This document shows, piece by piece, positions 25,044 through 34,234 of a stretch of 64,000 bases of DNA. The translations under genes were made by a program, and so were the position numbers. The first letter of the stretch is position 1, and every line of letters starts with the position of its first letter. Below the pieces are notes generated by a model that worked only from the letters and a program-made list of their open reading frames with translations, was not told where the DNA came from and ran no database searches. Origin of the DNA: Pseudomonas sp. Tri1 (GTDB lineage Bacteria; Pseudomonadota; Gammaproteobacteria; Pseudomonadales; Pseudomonadaceae); assembly GCF_017968885.1 (NCBI RefSeq), contig NZ_CP072913.1:1906001-1970000 (forward strand). Reading direction: 5' to 3'.

Positions 25044-27695
25044 ATGAGCGACTCCGGCCGCGCCGACGCACTGTTAGCCAATCTGCCCCGCAACGACCGT
25101 GGCCGGCTCAAGGTCTTCCTTGGTGCGGCGCCCGGTGTCGGCAAGACCTACGCCATGCTGCAAGCGGCCCACACTCAACTGCGCCAAGGCGTGAAAGTTG
25201 TCGCCGGTGTGGTGGAAACCCACGGTCGCGCCGAAACCGAAGCACTGCTGGGCGGCTTGGTGCAGCAGCCGTTGGTGCGCTCGGAATATCGCGGCGTGAT
25301 GCTTGAGGAAATGGACCTCGACGGTTTGCTCGCGGCGCGGCCGGCCCTGGTGCTGGTGGACGAACTGGCCCACAGCAACGCCCCCGGCAGCCGCCATGCC
25401 AAACGCTGGCAAGATATCCAGGACCTGCTCGCCGCCGGCATCGATGTCTACACCACTGTCAACGTCCAGCATCTGGAAAGCCTCAACGATCAAGTGCGCG
25501 GCATCACCGGCGTGCAGGTTCGCGAGACGCTGCCGGATTGGGTCTTGCAGGAAGCCGATGAACTGCTGCTGATCGACCTGCCATCGCGCGAACTGCTCGA
25601 GCGCCTGCGTGACGGCAAAGTCTATGTGCCGGAACAGGCTCGCGCGGCGATCGATGCGTTTTTCACCCAGACCAACCTGACCGCGTTACGTGAACTGGCC
25701 ATGCAGACCGCCGCCGCCCAGGTCGACAATGACCTGGCCCAGGGTTATCGACAACTGGGTCAGTCCGCTCCGGCCGTGCGTGGGCGATTACTGGTGGGTG
25801 TGGACGGTGATGTTCAGGCCGAGCGCCTGGTGCGGCACGCCAGCCGCGTCGCCCAGCGTCGGCATCTGCCGTGGAGCCTGGTGCACGTGGACAACGGTGG
25901 TGTGCGGGACGAGGCATCGCGCCAGTACCTGCAAAATGCCCAGCAACTGGCTGAACGCCTCGGTGGGGAAGTGGTGCTGTTGCGGGCTGGGGAAGTCGCC
26001 AAGACCTTGATCCAGCATGCCAGCGAACGGCGTGCCACGCTGGTGCTGGTGGGCCAGTCCCGACCGCGTTGGTGGCGGCGGCTGTTTGGCGGTGGCTTGG
26101 CTTCACGCTTGCTGCGCGGTGCCCGGGGATTGGAAATCAACGTGCTGGATAGCGATGAACAGCCCCGGCCCGCCCGCGAGCGCTCAAGCACCGTCCAGAC
26201 TGGGTTCGACTACATGCTGGCGCTGGCGGCGACCGTGGCGGCCAGCGCGTTGGCCTGGGGCATTTCCGGGGTGCTGGCATTGCCCAATATTTCCCTGGTG
26301 TTTCTGATGGCGGTGTTGCTGGTGGCGGTACGCAGCAGCCTCGGCCCGGCGCTGGCCTGCGCGGCGCTGTCGTTCCTGGCCTATGACTTTCTGTTCATCC
26401 CGCCGAATTTTTCCCTCACCATCCAGCGCGAAGAAGACGTGCTGACGCTGGTGTTCTTCCTGTTGATGGCGGCCCTGACCGGCAACCTCGCGGCCCGTCA
26501 GCGCCGGCAGTTGCAGGCGTTGCGCGACACCCAGCAGGAAACCGGTGAGTTGCTTGACCTGTCGCGCAAACTCACCGCCGCCACTGACCGCCAGGCGGTG
26601 GTCAGCGCCGCCGCGCAGCACCTCAATGGCCTGCACGACTTACAGCTTTGCCTGCTCAATCGCAACGGCCAGAGCGATTGGATCGTCGAGACCGGCGAGC
26701 CATTGACGTTCACCGAAGCCGAACGTGCGGCGGCCGATTGGGCCTGGCAGCACGACCAGCCGGCGGGCGCTGGCACCGGGACCCTGCCATCCGGGCGTTG
26801 GTGGTGGTGGCCGTTGTCGGCGGAGGGTGGGCCGCTGGCGTTGCTGGGTGTGTGCCCGAAAGAGGGCAAGCCGCTGAGTGGCCAGCGTCGCCGTTTGTTG
26901 GCCGCCCTCAGTCAGCCCCTGGCTCAGGCGCTGGCTCGGGCGCAACTGGCCCAGGACTTGGAAGCGGCACGCCTGCACGGCGAGACCGAGCAACTGCGCA
27001 GTGCCTTGCTGGCCTCTGTGTCCCACGATTTGCGCACGCCGCTGACGTCCATGCGCGGCAGCATCGACAGCCTGCTGGCGCTGGGGGAAGCGATCCCACT
27101 GGCGGATCGTCGTGAACTGCTCGAGGGCACCCGCGATGAAGCCGAACGGCTGGATCGCTACATCCAGAACTTGCTCGACATGACCCGGCTTGGCCACGGC
27201 GCCCTGAAGCTGGCGCGGGACTGGGTAGCGCCGGCCGACATCGTCGGCAGCGCGCTGAACCGCCTGCGGGCAGTGTTGGCGCCCCTGGCGGTCGGCGTCG
27301 AGGTGCCTGCCGAGTTGCCCTTGTTGTATGTCCATGCGGCGTTGATCGAACAGGCGCTGGTCAATGTGCTGGAGAACGCCGCGCGATTCTCGCCGGCCCA
27401 TGGGCGGCTACTGCTGAGTGCCGGCGCGACGGACAGCGAGGTGTTTTTTGCCGTCGCCGATGAAGGGCCCGGCATCCCGCAGGAAGAGCGGGAGAAAATC
27501 TTCGACATGTTCTACACCGCTGCACGCGGTGATCGAGGCGGGCAGGGCACCGGGCTGGGCTTGGCGATCTGTCAGGGCATGGTCGGTGCCCATGGTGGGC
27601 GAATCAGCGTCGACGACGGCCTCGACGGGCGCGGCACCTGCATCACTTTGCACCTGCCTTTGCAAAAGCAGCCGGGCATGGACGATGAAGCCTGA
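25044..27695 (+). CDS. kdpD: Sensor histidine kinase KdpD
   Basis: 883-residue K+/turgor sensor. Order: N-terminal KdpD domain with Walker A GAAPGVGKT (27-35), Usp-like domain (about 250-365), four membrane helices (about 395-490), GAF-like region, dimerisation domain with phosphoacceptor His about 661 in SHDLRTPLTSM, and HATPase with NVLENAARFS, DEGPGIP and GTGLGLAI. It phosphorylates KdpE at low K+ to switch on kdpFABC. kdpE follows 48 bp downstream. Length and motifs are complete. Confidence 0.95.
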   Translation: MSDSGRADALLANLPRNDRGRLKVFLGAAPGVGKTYAMLQAAHTQLRQGVKVVAGVVETHGRAETEALLGGLVQQPLVRSEYRGVMLEEMDLDGLLAARPALVLVDELAHSNAPGSRHAKRWQDIQDLLAAGIDVYTTVNVQHLESLNDQVRGITGVQVRETLPDWVLQEADELLLIDLPSRELLERLRDGKVYVPEQARAAIDAFFTQTNLTALRELAMQTAAAQVDNDLAQGYRQLGQSAPAVRGRLLVGVDGDVQAERLVRHASRVAQRRHLPWSLVHVDNGGVRDEASRQYLQNAQQLAERLGGEVVLLRAGEVAKTLIQHASERRATLVLVGQSRPRWWRRLFGGGLASRLLRGARGLEINVLDSDEQPRPARERSSTVQTGFDYMLALAATVAASALAWGISGVLALPNISLVFLMAVLLVAVRSSLGPALACAALSFLAYDFLFIPPNFSLTIQREEDVLTLVFFLLMAALTGNLAARQRRQLQALRDTQQETGELLDLSRKLTAATDRQAVVSAAAQHLNGLHDLQLCLLNRNGQSDWIVETGEPLTFTEAERAAADWAWQHDQPAGAGTGTLPSGRWWWWPLSAEGGPLALLGVCPKEGKPLSGQRRRLLAALSQPLAQALARAQLAQDLEAARLHGETEQLRSALLASVSHDLRTPLTSMRGSIDSLLALGEAIPLADRRELLEGTRDEAERLDRYIQNLLDMTRLGHGALKLARDWVAPADIVGSALNRLRAVLAPLAVGVEVPAELPLLYVHAALIEQALVNVLENAARFSPAHGRLLLSAGATDSEVFFAVADEGPGIPQEEREKIFDMFYTAARGDRGGQGTGLGLAICQGMVGAHGGRISVDDGLDGRGTCITLHLPLQKQPGMDDEA

Positions 27696-27743
27696 GCGGC
27701 GCTGAGTTACTCTCTCACCCATTGATTGCATTGAACGGATCCC

Positions 27744-28673
27744 ATGAGCCAGACCGCGACCCTTTTGGTCATCGATGACGAACCGCAGATCCGCAAATTC
27801 CTGCGCATCAGCCTGGCCTCCCAAGGCTACAAGGTGCTGGAAGCTGGCAGCGGTACCGAAGGCTTGGCCCTGGCGGCGTTGAACAAGCCCGATCTGCTGG
27901 TGCTCGACCTGGGCCTGCCCGACATGGACGGCCAGCAGGTGTTGCGCGAGTTTCGCCAATGGTCTGTGGTGCCGGTGCTGGTGCTCTCGGTGCGGGCCAG
28001 CGAAGCGCAGAAGGTCGAGGCACTGGACAACGGCGCCAACGATTATGTGACCAAGCCGTTCGGTATCCAGGAATTCCTCGCTCGCATTCGAGCCCTGCTA
28101 CGTCAGGCCCCGGCAGGCGAAGCGCAGGAAGCGGCGCTGACGTTCGGCCCGCTGACGGTGGACCTGGCGTACCGCCGAGTGCTGTTGGACGGTGCCGAAG
28201 TGGCCCTGACCCGCAAGGAGTACGCCGTGCTGGCGCAACTGGCGCGCCACCCGGGTCGGGTCATCACCCAGCAGCAATTGCTCAAGGACATCTGGGGCCC
28301 GACTCACATCGAGGACACCCATTACCTGAGGATCGTGGTCGGCCATCTGCGCCAGAAACTGGCCGACGACCCGACCCGGCCTCGGTTCATTGTGACCGAG
28401 GCTGGGGTTGGGTATCGATTGTTGGGGGAGGGGGGCTTTAGTTTGTTCATTGCCTGGGCTGCCGCCATCGCGAGCAAGCTCGCTCCCACAGGAAATCGAG
28501 TTGGCAACAAATTTTGTGTATTCAGCAGGACCCATGTGGGAGCGAGCCTGCTCGCGATGAGGCCTGTGCAATCAATCGAGATTTCCCAGATTCATTTCTG
28601 CTCATTTTCATACCGTTCCAACGTATCCCGAGCAATCTCCCGCCCCAGGGCGATCAACTCCGGAGCCTTGTAG
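27744..28673 (+). CDS. kdpE: Response regulator KdpE, with abnormal C-terminal extension
   Basis: OmpR-family regulator: receiver domain (residues 1-120; acidic pocket D11/D12, phosphoacceptor D55, Lys in TKPFG) and winged-helix DNA-binding domain ending at AGVGYRLLGEG near residue 230. Known KdpE proteins stop about here. In this sequence the frame continues about 78 residues through a G6 tract (28430-28435), a REPIN (28461-28563) and 82 bases into the 3' end of the convergent patatin gene. One extra G in the tract would give GEGGL-stop at once. The extension has no recognisable domain, so it is either a recent slippage mutation or a sequence error. Core function should be as in other KdpE. 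Confidence 0.88.
   Translation: MSQTATLLVIDDEPQIRKFLRISLASQGYKVLEAGSGTEGLALAALNKPDLLVLDLGLPDMDGQQVLREFRQWSVVPVLVLSVRASEAQKVEALDNGANDYVTKPFGIQEFLARIRALLRQAPAGEAQEAALTFGPLTVDLAYRRVLLDGAEVALTRKEYAVLAQLARHPGRVITQQQLLKDIWGPTHIEDTHYLRIVVGHLRQKLADDPTRPRFIVTEAGVGYRLLGEGGFSLFIAWAAAIASKLAPTGNRVGNKFCVFSRTHVGASLLAMRPVQSIEISQIHFCSFSYRSNVSRAISRPRAINSGAL
28461..28563. repeat. REPIN read through by the kdpE frame
   Basis: Inverted REP pair: GCCATCGCGAGCAAGCTCGC on the left and complementary GCGAGCCTGCTCGCGATG on the right. It lies between the expected end of kdpE and the convergent patatin gene, and is translated as part of the extended kdpE frame. Confidence 0.9.
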
Positions 28674-29629
28674 AACTCAAAAAACCGACACACCCGTTTC
28701 GGCACGTTGATCAACACATCCGGCGGGTAACCGGCGATTTTGTATTGGGCCAGCGACGTCTGCATCACCTCGAAACTCTGGTTGATCAAATCCAGCAACG
28801 AGGCCGGGCCGACGTTATCGATGATGAACGAGCCAGTGGCGGATTTCGGCGCGCCATCGGTCTCTGGCGCGGCAGCCGGTTGCTGGCCTTCGGGCTCGGC
28901 CGATTCGATCCACGGGTTGATTTCGCCGGCCTCGGCCTTTAACGCTTCCTGCTCCAGCAGCAACAATTGCTCGGCCTGTTTGCGGCGAAACGGCAGGCGC
29001 GAGCCCAGGGAATTGACCAGGGTGTCGAAGCGCCGCCTGAACGCGGCAGGGCGCTGGATCACTGGCAGTCTGTACTGCTTCTGGTTGGTGGCGTTGAGGT
29101 TGACCGCGATGATCAGGTCACAATGGCTCGACACCACCGGCACGATCGGCAGGGGATTGAGCAGGCCACCATCGACCAGCATGCGATTGCCTTGCATCAC
29201 CGGCGTGAACAGGCTGGGTATCGCCGCCGAGGCGCGCATCGCCTGGTGCAGGCAACCTTCCTGGAACCAGATTTCCTGCTGGTTGGTCAGGTCGGTGGCC
29301 ACGGCGGTGTAGGGAATGCGCAGGTCTTCGATATTGAGTTCGCCGACAATCTTGCGGATCTGCCCGAAGACTTTCTCGCCGCGAATAGCCCCGAGGCGAA
29401 AGCTGACGTCCACCAACCGCAGGACATCCAGGTAGTCCAGGCTTTCGATCCAGTTGCGGTAATCCTCGAGCTTGCCCGCGGCATAGATCCCCCCCACGAC
29501 GGCGCCCATGGAACAACCGGCGATGCAGGCAATGTCGTAGCCGCGCCGTTCGATTTCTTCGATCACCCCGATATGGGCATAGCCCCGGGCGCCGCCCGAG
29601 CCCAATACCAATGCGACACGTTTTGTCAT
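28592..29629 (-). CDS. Patatin-like phospholipase (RssA type)
   Basis: 345-residue serine lipase of the patatin family. Oxyanion-hole glycines in GSGGARGYAHIG, nucleophile Ser40 in GCSMG and the catalytic Asp in DGGLLNPLP are all present, so it should be active on acyl esters. No signal peptide, hence cytoplasmic or membrane-associated. ATG 29629 gives the classical N terminus MTKRVALVLGSGGARG; the longer frame is unlikely. Convergent with kdpE, whose extended frame overlaps its 3' end. Confidence 0.88.
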   Translation of the reverse strand: MTKRVALVLGSGGARGYAHIGVIEEIERRGYDIACIAGCSMGAVVGGIYAAGKLEDYRNWIESLDYLDVLRLVDVSFRLGAIRGEKVFGQIRKIVGELNIEDLRIPYTAVATDLTNQQEIWFQEGCLHQAMRASAAIPSLFTPVMQGNRMLVDGGLLNPLPIVPVVSSHCDLIIAVNLNATNQKQYRLPVIQRPAAFRRRFDTLVNSLGSRLPFRRKQAEQLLLLEQEALKAEAGEINPWIESAEPEGQQPAAAPETDGAPKSATGSFIIDNVGPASLLDLINQSFEVMQTSLAQYKIAGYPPDVLINVPKRVCRFFEFYKAPELIALGREIARDTLERYENEQK

Positions 29630-29837
29630 GACCCGGCCTCTTGTCCAACAGACTTCAACAATGCACTCATCGACGGCTGCGCTCAATCGTTCTGGCGCAG
29701 GCGTCGTTTTTTGACACGCCGTGGCGGCATTTGCGTATGCTCGCCCACACTGGAATTTACGCGGTCAAGCAAGGCACTTTTCGCCGTTGCCACCGTCTTA
29801 ACAGCACGACTGTTTGACCTGACTTGAGGTGTAATCG

Positions 29838-30128
29838 ATGAAAGCCCAGATCCGCCTGCCCCTGGTGGCATCTTTGATGATTTTGGCCCTGGCCGGTTGC
29901 GCAGGCAAAACCGCTTACCGCGACAGTTGCGCCAGCCAGCTCGACAGCGCTTGGCATGAGTTGGACCTGGCCAAGGCCGAAGGTTTTGCCGGCACCGTCA
30001 GCTACTCCAAGGCCCTGTCGCTGCTGACCGGTGCCAAGACCCAACAGCAATTCGAGGCGTTCGAAGGCTGCTCGAAGAAGGCCGAGAAGGCGCGTTTCTA
30101 CATCCGCGAATCCCGCGCAGGACGTTAA
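29838..30128 (+). CDS. Small predicted lipoprotein, function unknown
   Basis: 96 residues with a type II signal peptide (lipobox LAGC, lipidated Cys21) and a helical mature part containing three further cysteines spread through it. Not recognised beyond being a conserved-looking Pseudomonas envelope lipoprotein. Divergent from the patatin gene; TTGAGGTG lies before the ATG. Confidence 0.75.
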   Translation: MKAQIRLPLVASLMILALAGCAGKTAYRDSCASQLDSAWHELDLAKAEGFAGTVSYSKALSLLTGAKTQQQFEAFEGCSKKAEKARFYIRESRAGR

Positions 30129-30135
30129 AAGCAGC

Positions 30136-30203
30136 GACAAGCTGTCAACTGCGAGCTACAAGAGAGGGACAATACCGCTCTCACTTGAAGCTTGCAGCTT
30201 GAC
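30136..30203. repeat. Imperfect inverted repeat upstream of the CHAD gene
   Basis: CAAGCTGTCAACTGCGAGCT on the left and an imperfect complement GCTTGCAGCTTG on the right around GAGAGGGACAATACCGCTCTC. This AAGCTGCAAGCT-type element is a dispersed intergenic repeat class of Pseudomonas, distinct from the REPs. Confidence 0.5.
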
Positions 30204-30221
30204 GCTACGGAGTACGTCCCC

Positions 30222-30983
30222 ATGATCGATCGGCTGGTGGCCCGGATACTGGGCCTGGAAGTCCGCCTGCTGGCCTCCCAGGCCCGCCTGAATGCCCATA
30301 CCGACAGCGAAGCCTTGCATGATCTGCGGACTACCGTTCGCCGTTTGCGCAGCCTGCTTCGCCCGTTACGCGGATTGCCCGGCGTCGAACAGCTGGAAAC
30401 AGCCGCTTCGGCGGTCGGCACCCTGACCACCCCCCTGCGCGACCGTGAAGTACTGGCGGCTTACCTTGAGCTGCACGGCAAGCGCGAGGCGGCACTGCGG
30501 CGCCAAGTGCAAATGGTCGACGCTTATCCCGCCGTCGCCAGCAGCCCGGAGCTGGTGCAGTTGCTGATGATCCTCGACGCCTTCCCACGCTTTGTGCGTG
30601 CCGCCCAGCGTCAGGGGTTACTCAAAGGGCTACGCAAACGCATCGAAAAACGCCTCGACAAACAATGGAAGAAACTCGGCGAGGCCTTGCGCGATCCAGC
30701 CCATGACCGCCATCGATTGCGGCTACTGATCAAGCGTGTGCGTTATGCCATCGAAGCCTATCCCGAACTTGACCGTCTGCCCGAAGCGGCCATGCCCCGG
30801 CTCAAATCCGCCCAGGCCGCGCTGGGCGACTGGCACGATTGCTGGCAGTGGTTGGCCAGGGCCGAACAGGAGAGCGACCTGCAATCCTGTGTACCGACTT
30901 GGCGGGGGACGATGGAAGAGGCCGAGGCCAAATCCGATAAGGTGCTCGATAAACTGATTGCCAGTTGCTTCGAAAAATCCTGA
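30222..30983 (+). CDS. CHAD domain-containing protein
   Basis: 253-residue, all-helical protein with conserved His/Arg pattern of CHAD domains (HDLRTTVRRLRSLLRPLRG near the N terminus; HDRHRLRLLIKRVRYAIEAY; GDWHDCWQW near the C terminus). CHAD proteins bind inorganic polyphosphate through these basic residues. An in-frame TTG at 30192 lies within the repeat, so ATG 30222 is preferred. No triphosphate-tunnel (CYTH) partner is adjacent. Confidence 0.82.
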   Translation: MIDRLVARILGLEVRLLASQARLNAHTDSEALHDLRTTVRRLRSLLRPLRGLPGVEQLETAASAVGTLTTPLRDREVLAAYLELHGKREAALRRQVQMVDAYPAVASSPELVQLLMILDAFPRFVRAAQRQGLLKGLRKRIEKRLDKQWKKLGEALRDPAHDRHRLRLLIKRVRYAIEAYPELDRLPEAAMPRLKSAQAALGDWHDCWQWLARAEQESDLQSCVPTWRGTMEEAEAKSDKVLDKLIASCFEKS

Positions 30984-30996
30984 ACCCACCCCAACA

Positions 30997-31089
30997 CCTG
31001 TGGGAGCGAGCTTGCTCGCGATGACGTTGGGTCAGCTTGCATCTATGTTGACTGACCCACCGCTATCGCGAGCAAGCTTGCTCCCACAG
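30997..31089. repeat. REPIN between CHAD and thioesterase genes
   Basis: Inverted REP pair CCTGTGGGAGCGAGCTTGC and GCAAGCTTGCTCCCACAG with ATGACG / CGCTAT flanks, directly behind the CHAD stop. Confidence 0.92.
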
Positions 31090-31212
31090 TGGGTTGGGGT
31101 GAATTCAAAGTTCGCGGCTCTTCTGTCAGTCTCTTTGGCCGGAATGAGCGCTGTGCCGCCCGCCCGGGCTGGTTAAGATGCCTTCATCTTTTTCCCTGTT
31201 GCCGAGGTCTTC

Positions 31213-32010
31213 ATGCGTTTTTCCGATTTGATCGATGCCGTGCGTCGTCAGCCAGACGCCGTGACCATCGCGCCTGAATGGGGCCAGGGTCGCGCCACTT
31301 TTGGCGGCCTGGTTGCGGCGTTGCAGTACGAGGCGATGCGCGCGCAGGTGCCGGCGGATCGCCCGGTGCGTTCGCTGGCGATCACCTTTGTCGGTCCGGT
31401 CGAACCCGATGTGCCCGTCAGCTTCGAAGTCGAGGTAGTACGTGAGGGCAAGGCGGTCAGCCAGGTATTGGGCCGAGCCGTGCAGAAAGGCCAGGTAGTC
31501 ACCGTGGTGCAGGGTAGTTTCGGTGCATCGCGGCCCTCCGTGGTGGCGGTGCAAGCCGACCCCGCGCCTGAATTCAAAAGCGTCGAGCAATGCCAGGAGT
31601 TGCCTTATATCAAGGGCGGTACTCCGGAATTCATGCGGCACCTGGCGATGTGCTGGAGCGTCGGCGGCCTGCCGTTCTCGGGCAATAAATCGCGGAGCAT
31701 GGGGGGCTGGGTACGCTTGCGCGGGGACGTGAAAGAGGAGCCGTTGAACGAAGGCCACATCCTGGCACTGGTGGATGCCTGGCCGCCGGCCTTGTTACCG
31801 CACCTTACTCAAATGGCCCCGGGCAGTACGCTCACCTGGACCATTGAGTTCGTCCAGCCGCTGCTGGAACTCACGACACTGGACTGGTGCAAATACCTGG
31901 CTGAGATCGAACATGCCCAGGACGGCTACGGCCATGTCGCTGCGAAATTCTGGAGTGCCGATGGCCGCTTGATCGCCCTGAGCCGGCAGACGGTTACCAT
32001 CTTCGCCTGA
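31213..32010 (+). CDS. Acyl-CoA thioesterase family protein (double hot-dog)
   Basis: 265 residues forming two hot-dog halves: the N-terminal half has WGQGRATFGGLVAALQYEAM and RSLAITFVGPVEPD, the C-terminal half PLNEGHILALVDAWPPALL and LTWTIEFVQPL. This is the layout of TesB-like/PaaI-type acyl-CoA thioesterases, cytoplasmic enzymes that hydrolyse acyl-CoA. GAGGT lies eight bases before the ATG. Substrate unknown. Confidence 0.82.
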   Translation: MRFSDLIDAVRRQPDAVTIAPEWGQGRATFGGLVAALQYEAMRAQVPADRPVRSLAITFVGPVEPDVPVSFEVEVVREGKAVSQVLGRAVQKGQVVTVVQGSFGASRPSVVAVQADPAPEFKSVEQCQELPYIKGGTPEFMRHLAMCWSVGGLPFSGNKSRSMGGWVRLRGDVKEEPLNEGHILALVDAWPPALLPHLTQMAPGSTLTWTIEFVQPLLELTTLDWCKYLAEIEHAQDGYGHVAAKFWSADGRLIALSRQTVTIFA

Positions 32011-32024
32011 GGGCCTTGAGCTGT

Positions 32025-32387
32025 TCAGTGGCGGTGGCGATCCCGCCAGGCGCGCCACCAGCCACCGCTGAGAAAGAACCGGGGAAAGGTCAGGAACTGT
32101 TCCACCAGCAGGCGTGACATTGCATCTTTGCGATCGCTGAACGGTTCGGAGGCCTGGGTCTCCAGGCTGTGGCCGTGGCGCTGCAAGCCGAGGGCCGCGA
32201 GCACACCAATGATGCCGATGGCTACATCGGCCAGGCTCAGGCTGAACACCCCGGACACAATCAACAGAAACGCGACGATGAACAGCGGCACCGCAATCAG
32301 GTGCAACACCAGGTTGGTCGGGTGGCGATGGTTATCAGGATAGGCGCGCCATTGCCAGGCCGGGAGGTTGGGATGACGTTTGCCCAT
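32025..32387 (-). CDS. Mpo1/DUF962-like small membrane protein
   Basis: 120-residue protein with two hydrophobic stretches (NLVLHLIAVPLFIVAFLLIV and LADVAIGIIGVLAALGLQ) and His residues in DNHRHPTN, LQRHGHSLE and the tail, resembling DUF962/Mpo1 proteins (YGL010w type), some of which are Fe-dependent fatty-acid dioxygenases. The frame opens upstream, but ATG 32387 has AAGGAA at suitable distance. Family call is tentative. Confidence 0.65.
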   Translation of the reverse strand: MGKRHPNLPAWQWRAYPDNHRHPTNLVLHLIAVPLFIVAFLLIVSGVFSLSLADVAIGIIGVLAALGLQRHGHSLETQASEPFSDRKDAMSRLLVEQFLTFPRFFLSGGWWRAWRDRHRH

Positions 32388-32519
32388 GATGCTGTTCCTT
32401 GAGTTCATCAAACTGAATGACCCAAGAATAGGCCTGGCCAGACCGGGCGGCGAATCGCGGTTGGCTATCGACGCGATAGGCGGCGATAGCGCTTTCATCT
32501 ATGCGGCAAGAGACTGCTT

Positions 32520-32550
32520 GTGTGGCGAGCAAGCCTGTTCCCTCGCCACA
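32520..32550. repeat. Single REP-like palindrome
   Basis: TGTGGCGAGCAAGCCTGTTC followed by CCTCGCCACA, a hairpin of the GGCGAGGG REP subtype, 18 bases from the chemoreceptor stop. May also act as a transcript end. Confidence 0.65.
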
Positions 32551-32567
32551 GGCGCTGCCGCACTGTT

Positions 32568-34049
32568 CTAAAGCTTGAGCTGCCCGATCGCCTTGTTCAA
32601 CTCACCCGCCAACGTTGCCAATTCATGGCTGGTGGTGGCCGAGTCCACCGTCTGGCGCACGGTGTTTTCGGTCACGTCGCGAATACTCACCACCGCTCGG
32701 TTCATTTCCTCGGCAACCTGGCTTTGCTGCTCGGCCGCGACAGCAATCTGGGTGTTGCTCTCGCGCATCTGCGCCACTGCATTAGTGATCTGCTCCAGTG
32801 CTTCGCCGGCCTCGCGGGCCTGCAGCACGCAGTCGTCGGCCTTGTACGAACTCTCCTGCATGAAATCCACCGCGTCTTGGGTACCGGCCTGCAGGGCTGA
32901 GACCATGGTGGTGATTTCATCCGTGGAAGTTTGTACCCGCTTGGCCAGGTTGCGTACCTCGTCGGCCACTACGGCAAAGCCCCGTCCCATTTCACCGGCC
33001 CGCGCTGCTTCGATGGCCGCGTTGAGAGCCAGCAGGTTGGTCTGTTCGGCAATACTGTGGATCACGCTGACCACGCTGTTGATTTTCTGACTGTCTTCGG
33101 CCAGGCGTTGGATCATTTCGGCGGTCTGCTGTACGCCCGAAGACAGCCCAGTGATCGACTGTTGTACGCGGCTGACCACTTCACGACCGTTGCCGGCCAG
33201 GGTGTCGGCGGTTTTCGACAGGTCGCGGGTGGCGCCGGCATGCTGGGCGATGTGATACACGGTGGTGGACATTTCGTTGATCGCCGTGGCCGCCTGATCG
33301 GTTTCGCTTTGCTGGCCGAGCATGCCGTGGCGAACATCGTTCATGCTCGATGCCAGGCGCGCCGCACCGCTGTCCAGTTGTCGGGCAGTATTGGCAACCG
33401 TGTCCACCACACGTTGATAACCGGCCTGCATGGCGTTGAACGCGGCGGCCATCTGACCCACTTCGTCCTTGCAGGCCAGGGGCACGCGGGCGGACAGGTC
33501 ACCGGTTTTTTCCACATGCAGCATCACGTCCTTCAGGGTGTTGAGCTGGCTGAGCAGAAAACGGATCAACAATTGCGAGGCCCCCAGCATCGCCAACATC
33601 AACACGAACACCGCCACGGCATATTGGCTGAAGCGCTCGCCGAACACTTGGCTCAGGCTCGCGCCATGGGCCAGGACCGCGAGCCGCTGGTCGTCGCCTC
33701 GACGGATCACTTCGGCACCCAGCAGCGGATCGTTGCCGAACAACGGTCCGGCGTTCAGTTCGACCCAGCCGTCGGCCTGCACCAGCGACGGCAATGCCTG
33801 GTCGTGGAAAACGGGGGCCTGATCGCGCTGGAATGTCAGGAGGTAGTCGGCCTTGGGCAAGGGTTGTCCGACAGGCCAGGCATTGAGCAAGTGTGCCTGT
33901 GCCTGGGCGTTCGCCTGGGCCGCGTGGTTGCGCGCTTGTTGCTCCAGGTGCACGGCGTAGAGCACCAGCAGCAAGGTGGTGACAAAGGCGACCGCATTGA
34001 CCGCCCAGAATTTGTACTTCAGTGAGATGTTGCTAAGCCAGGCACCCAT
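32568..34049 (-). CDS. Methyl-accepting chemotaxis protein
   Basis: 493-residue inner-membrane chemoreceptor: N-terminal membrane helix ([20 protein letters not shown]), periplasmic sensor of about 130 residues, second helix near 165-190 ([23 protein letters not shown]), HAMP domain and a long coiled-coil signalling domain with the hairpin tip [20 protein letters not shown] segment ([19 protein letters not shown]). ATG 34049 preceded by AGAAG. The ligand is unknown. Two FNR/Anr-like boxes lie 75 and 112 bases upstream, suggesting oxygen-dependent control. Confidence 0.9.
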   Translation of the reverse strand: MGAWLSNISLKYKFWAVNAVAFVTTLLLVLYAVHLEQQARNHAAQANAQAQAHLLNAWPVGQPLPKADYLLTFQRDQAPVFHDQALPSLVQADGWVELNAGPLFGNDPLLGAEVIRRGDDQRLAVLAHGASLSQVFGERFSQYAVAVFVLMLAMLGASQLLIRFLLSQLNTLKDVMLHVEKTGDLSARVPLACKDEVGQMAAAFNAMQAGYQRVVDTVANTARQLDSGAARLASSMNDVRHGMLGQQSETDQAATAINEMSTTVYHIAQHAGATRDLSKTADTLAGNGREVVSRVQQSITGLSSGVQQTAEMIQRLAEDSQKINSVVSVIHSIAEQTNLLALNAAIEAARAGEMGRGFAVVADEVRNLAKRVQTSTDEITTMVSALQAGTQDAVDFMQESSYKADDCVLQAREAGEALEQITNAVAQMRESNTQIAVAAEQQSQVAEEMNRAVVSIRDVTENTVRQTVDSATTSHELATLAGELNKAIGQLKL

Positions 34050-34123
34050 GGAAGGTCTTCTCTGATAGCGGAAACAGCATTGGCAAGGTGCCATTATTCT
34101 GCCGCTACTCAGGCGCCGGGATT

Positions 34124-34137
34124 TTGATGTGGGTCAA
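34124..34137. promoter_or_regulatory. Candidate Anr/FNR box 1 upstream of the chemoreceptor gene
   Basis: TTGATGTGGGTCAA fits the Anr/Dnr consensus TTGAT-N4-ATCAA at 9 of 10 positions. It is 75 bases upstream of the chemoreceptor ATG (minus strand). Confidence 0.5.
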
Positions 34138-34160
34138 CAGACAACACCGAGCCCAGGGTT

Positions 34161-34174
34161 TTGATGTGGCTCAA
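34161..34174. promoter_or_regulatory. Candidate Anr/FNR box 2 upstream of the chemoreceptor gene
   Basis: TTGATGTGGCTCAA fits the consensus TTGAT-N4-ATCAA at 8 of 10 positions and repeats box 1 with a 37-bp centre spacing. Confidence 0.4.
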
Positions 34175-34188
34175 TAAACAGCAAGGAT

Positions 34189-34224
34189 CCCTTGTGGGAG
34201 CGAGCCTGCTCGCTCCCACAAGGG
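34189..34224. repeat. Perfect 17-bp-arm REP palindrome with 2-base loop
   Basis: CCCTTGTGGGAGCGAGC and its exact complement flank CT. It lies just behind the tatD stop on the minus strand, so it may end that transcript. It is a fused REP pair without the usual spacer. Confidence 0.85.
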
Positions 34225-34234
34225 AACTATTTGA

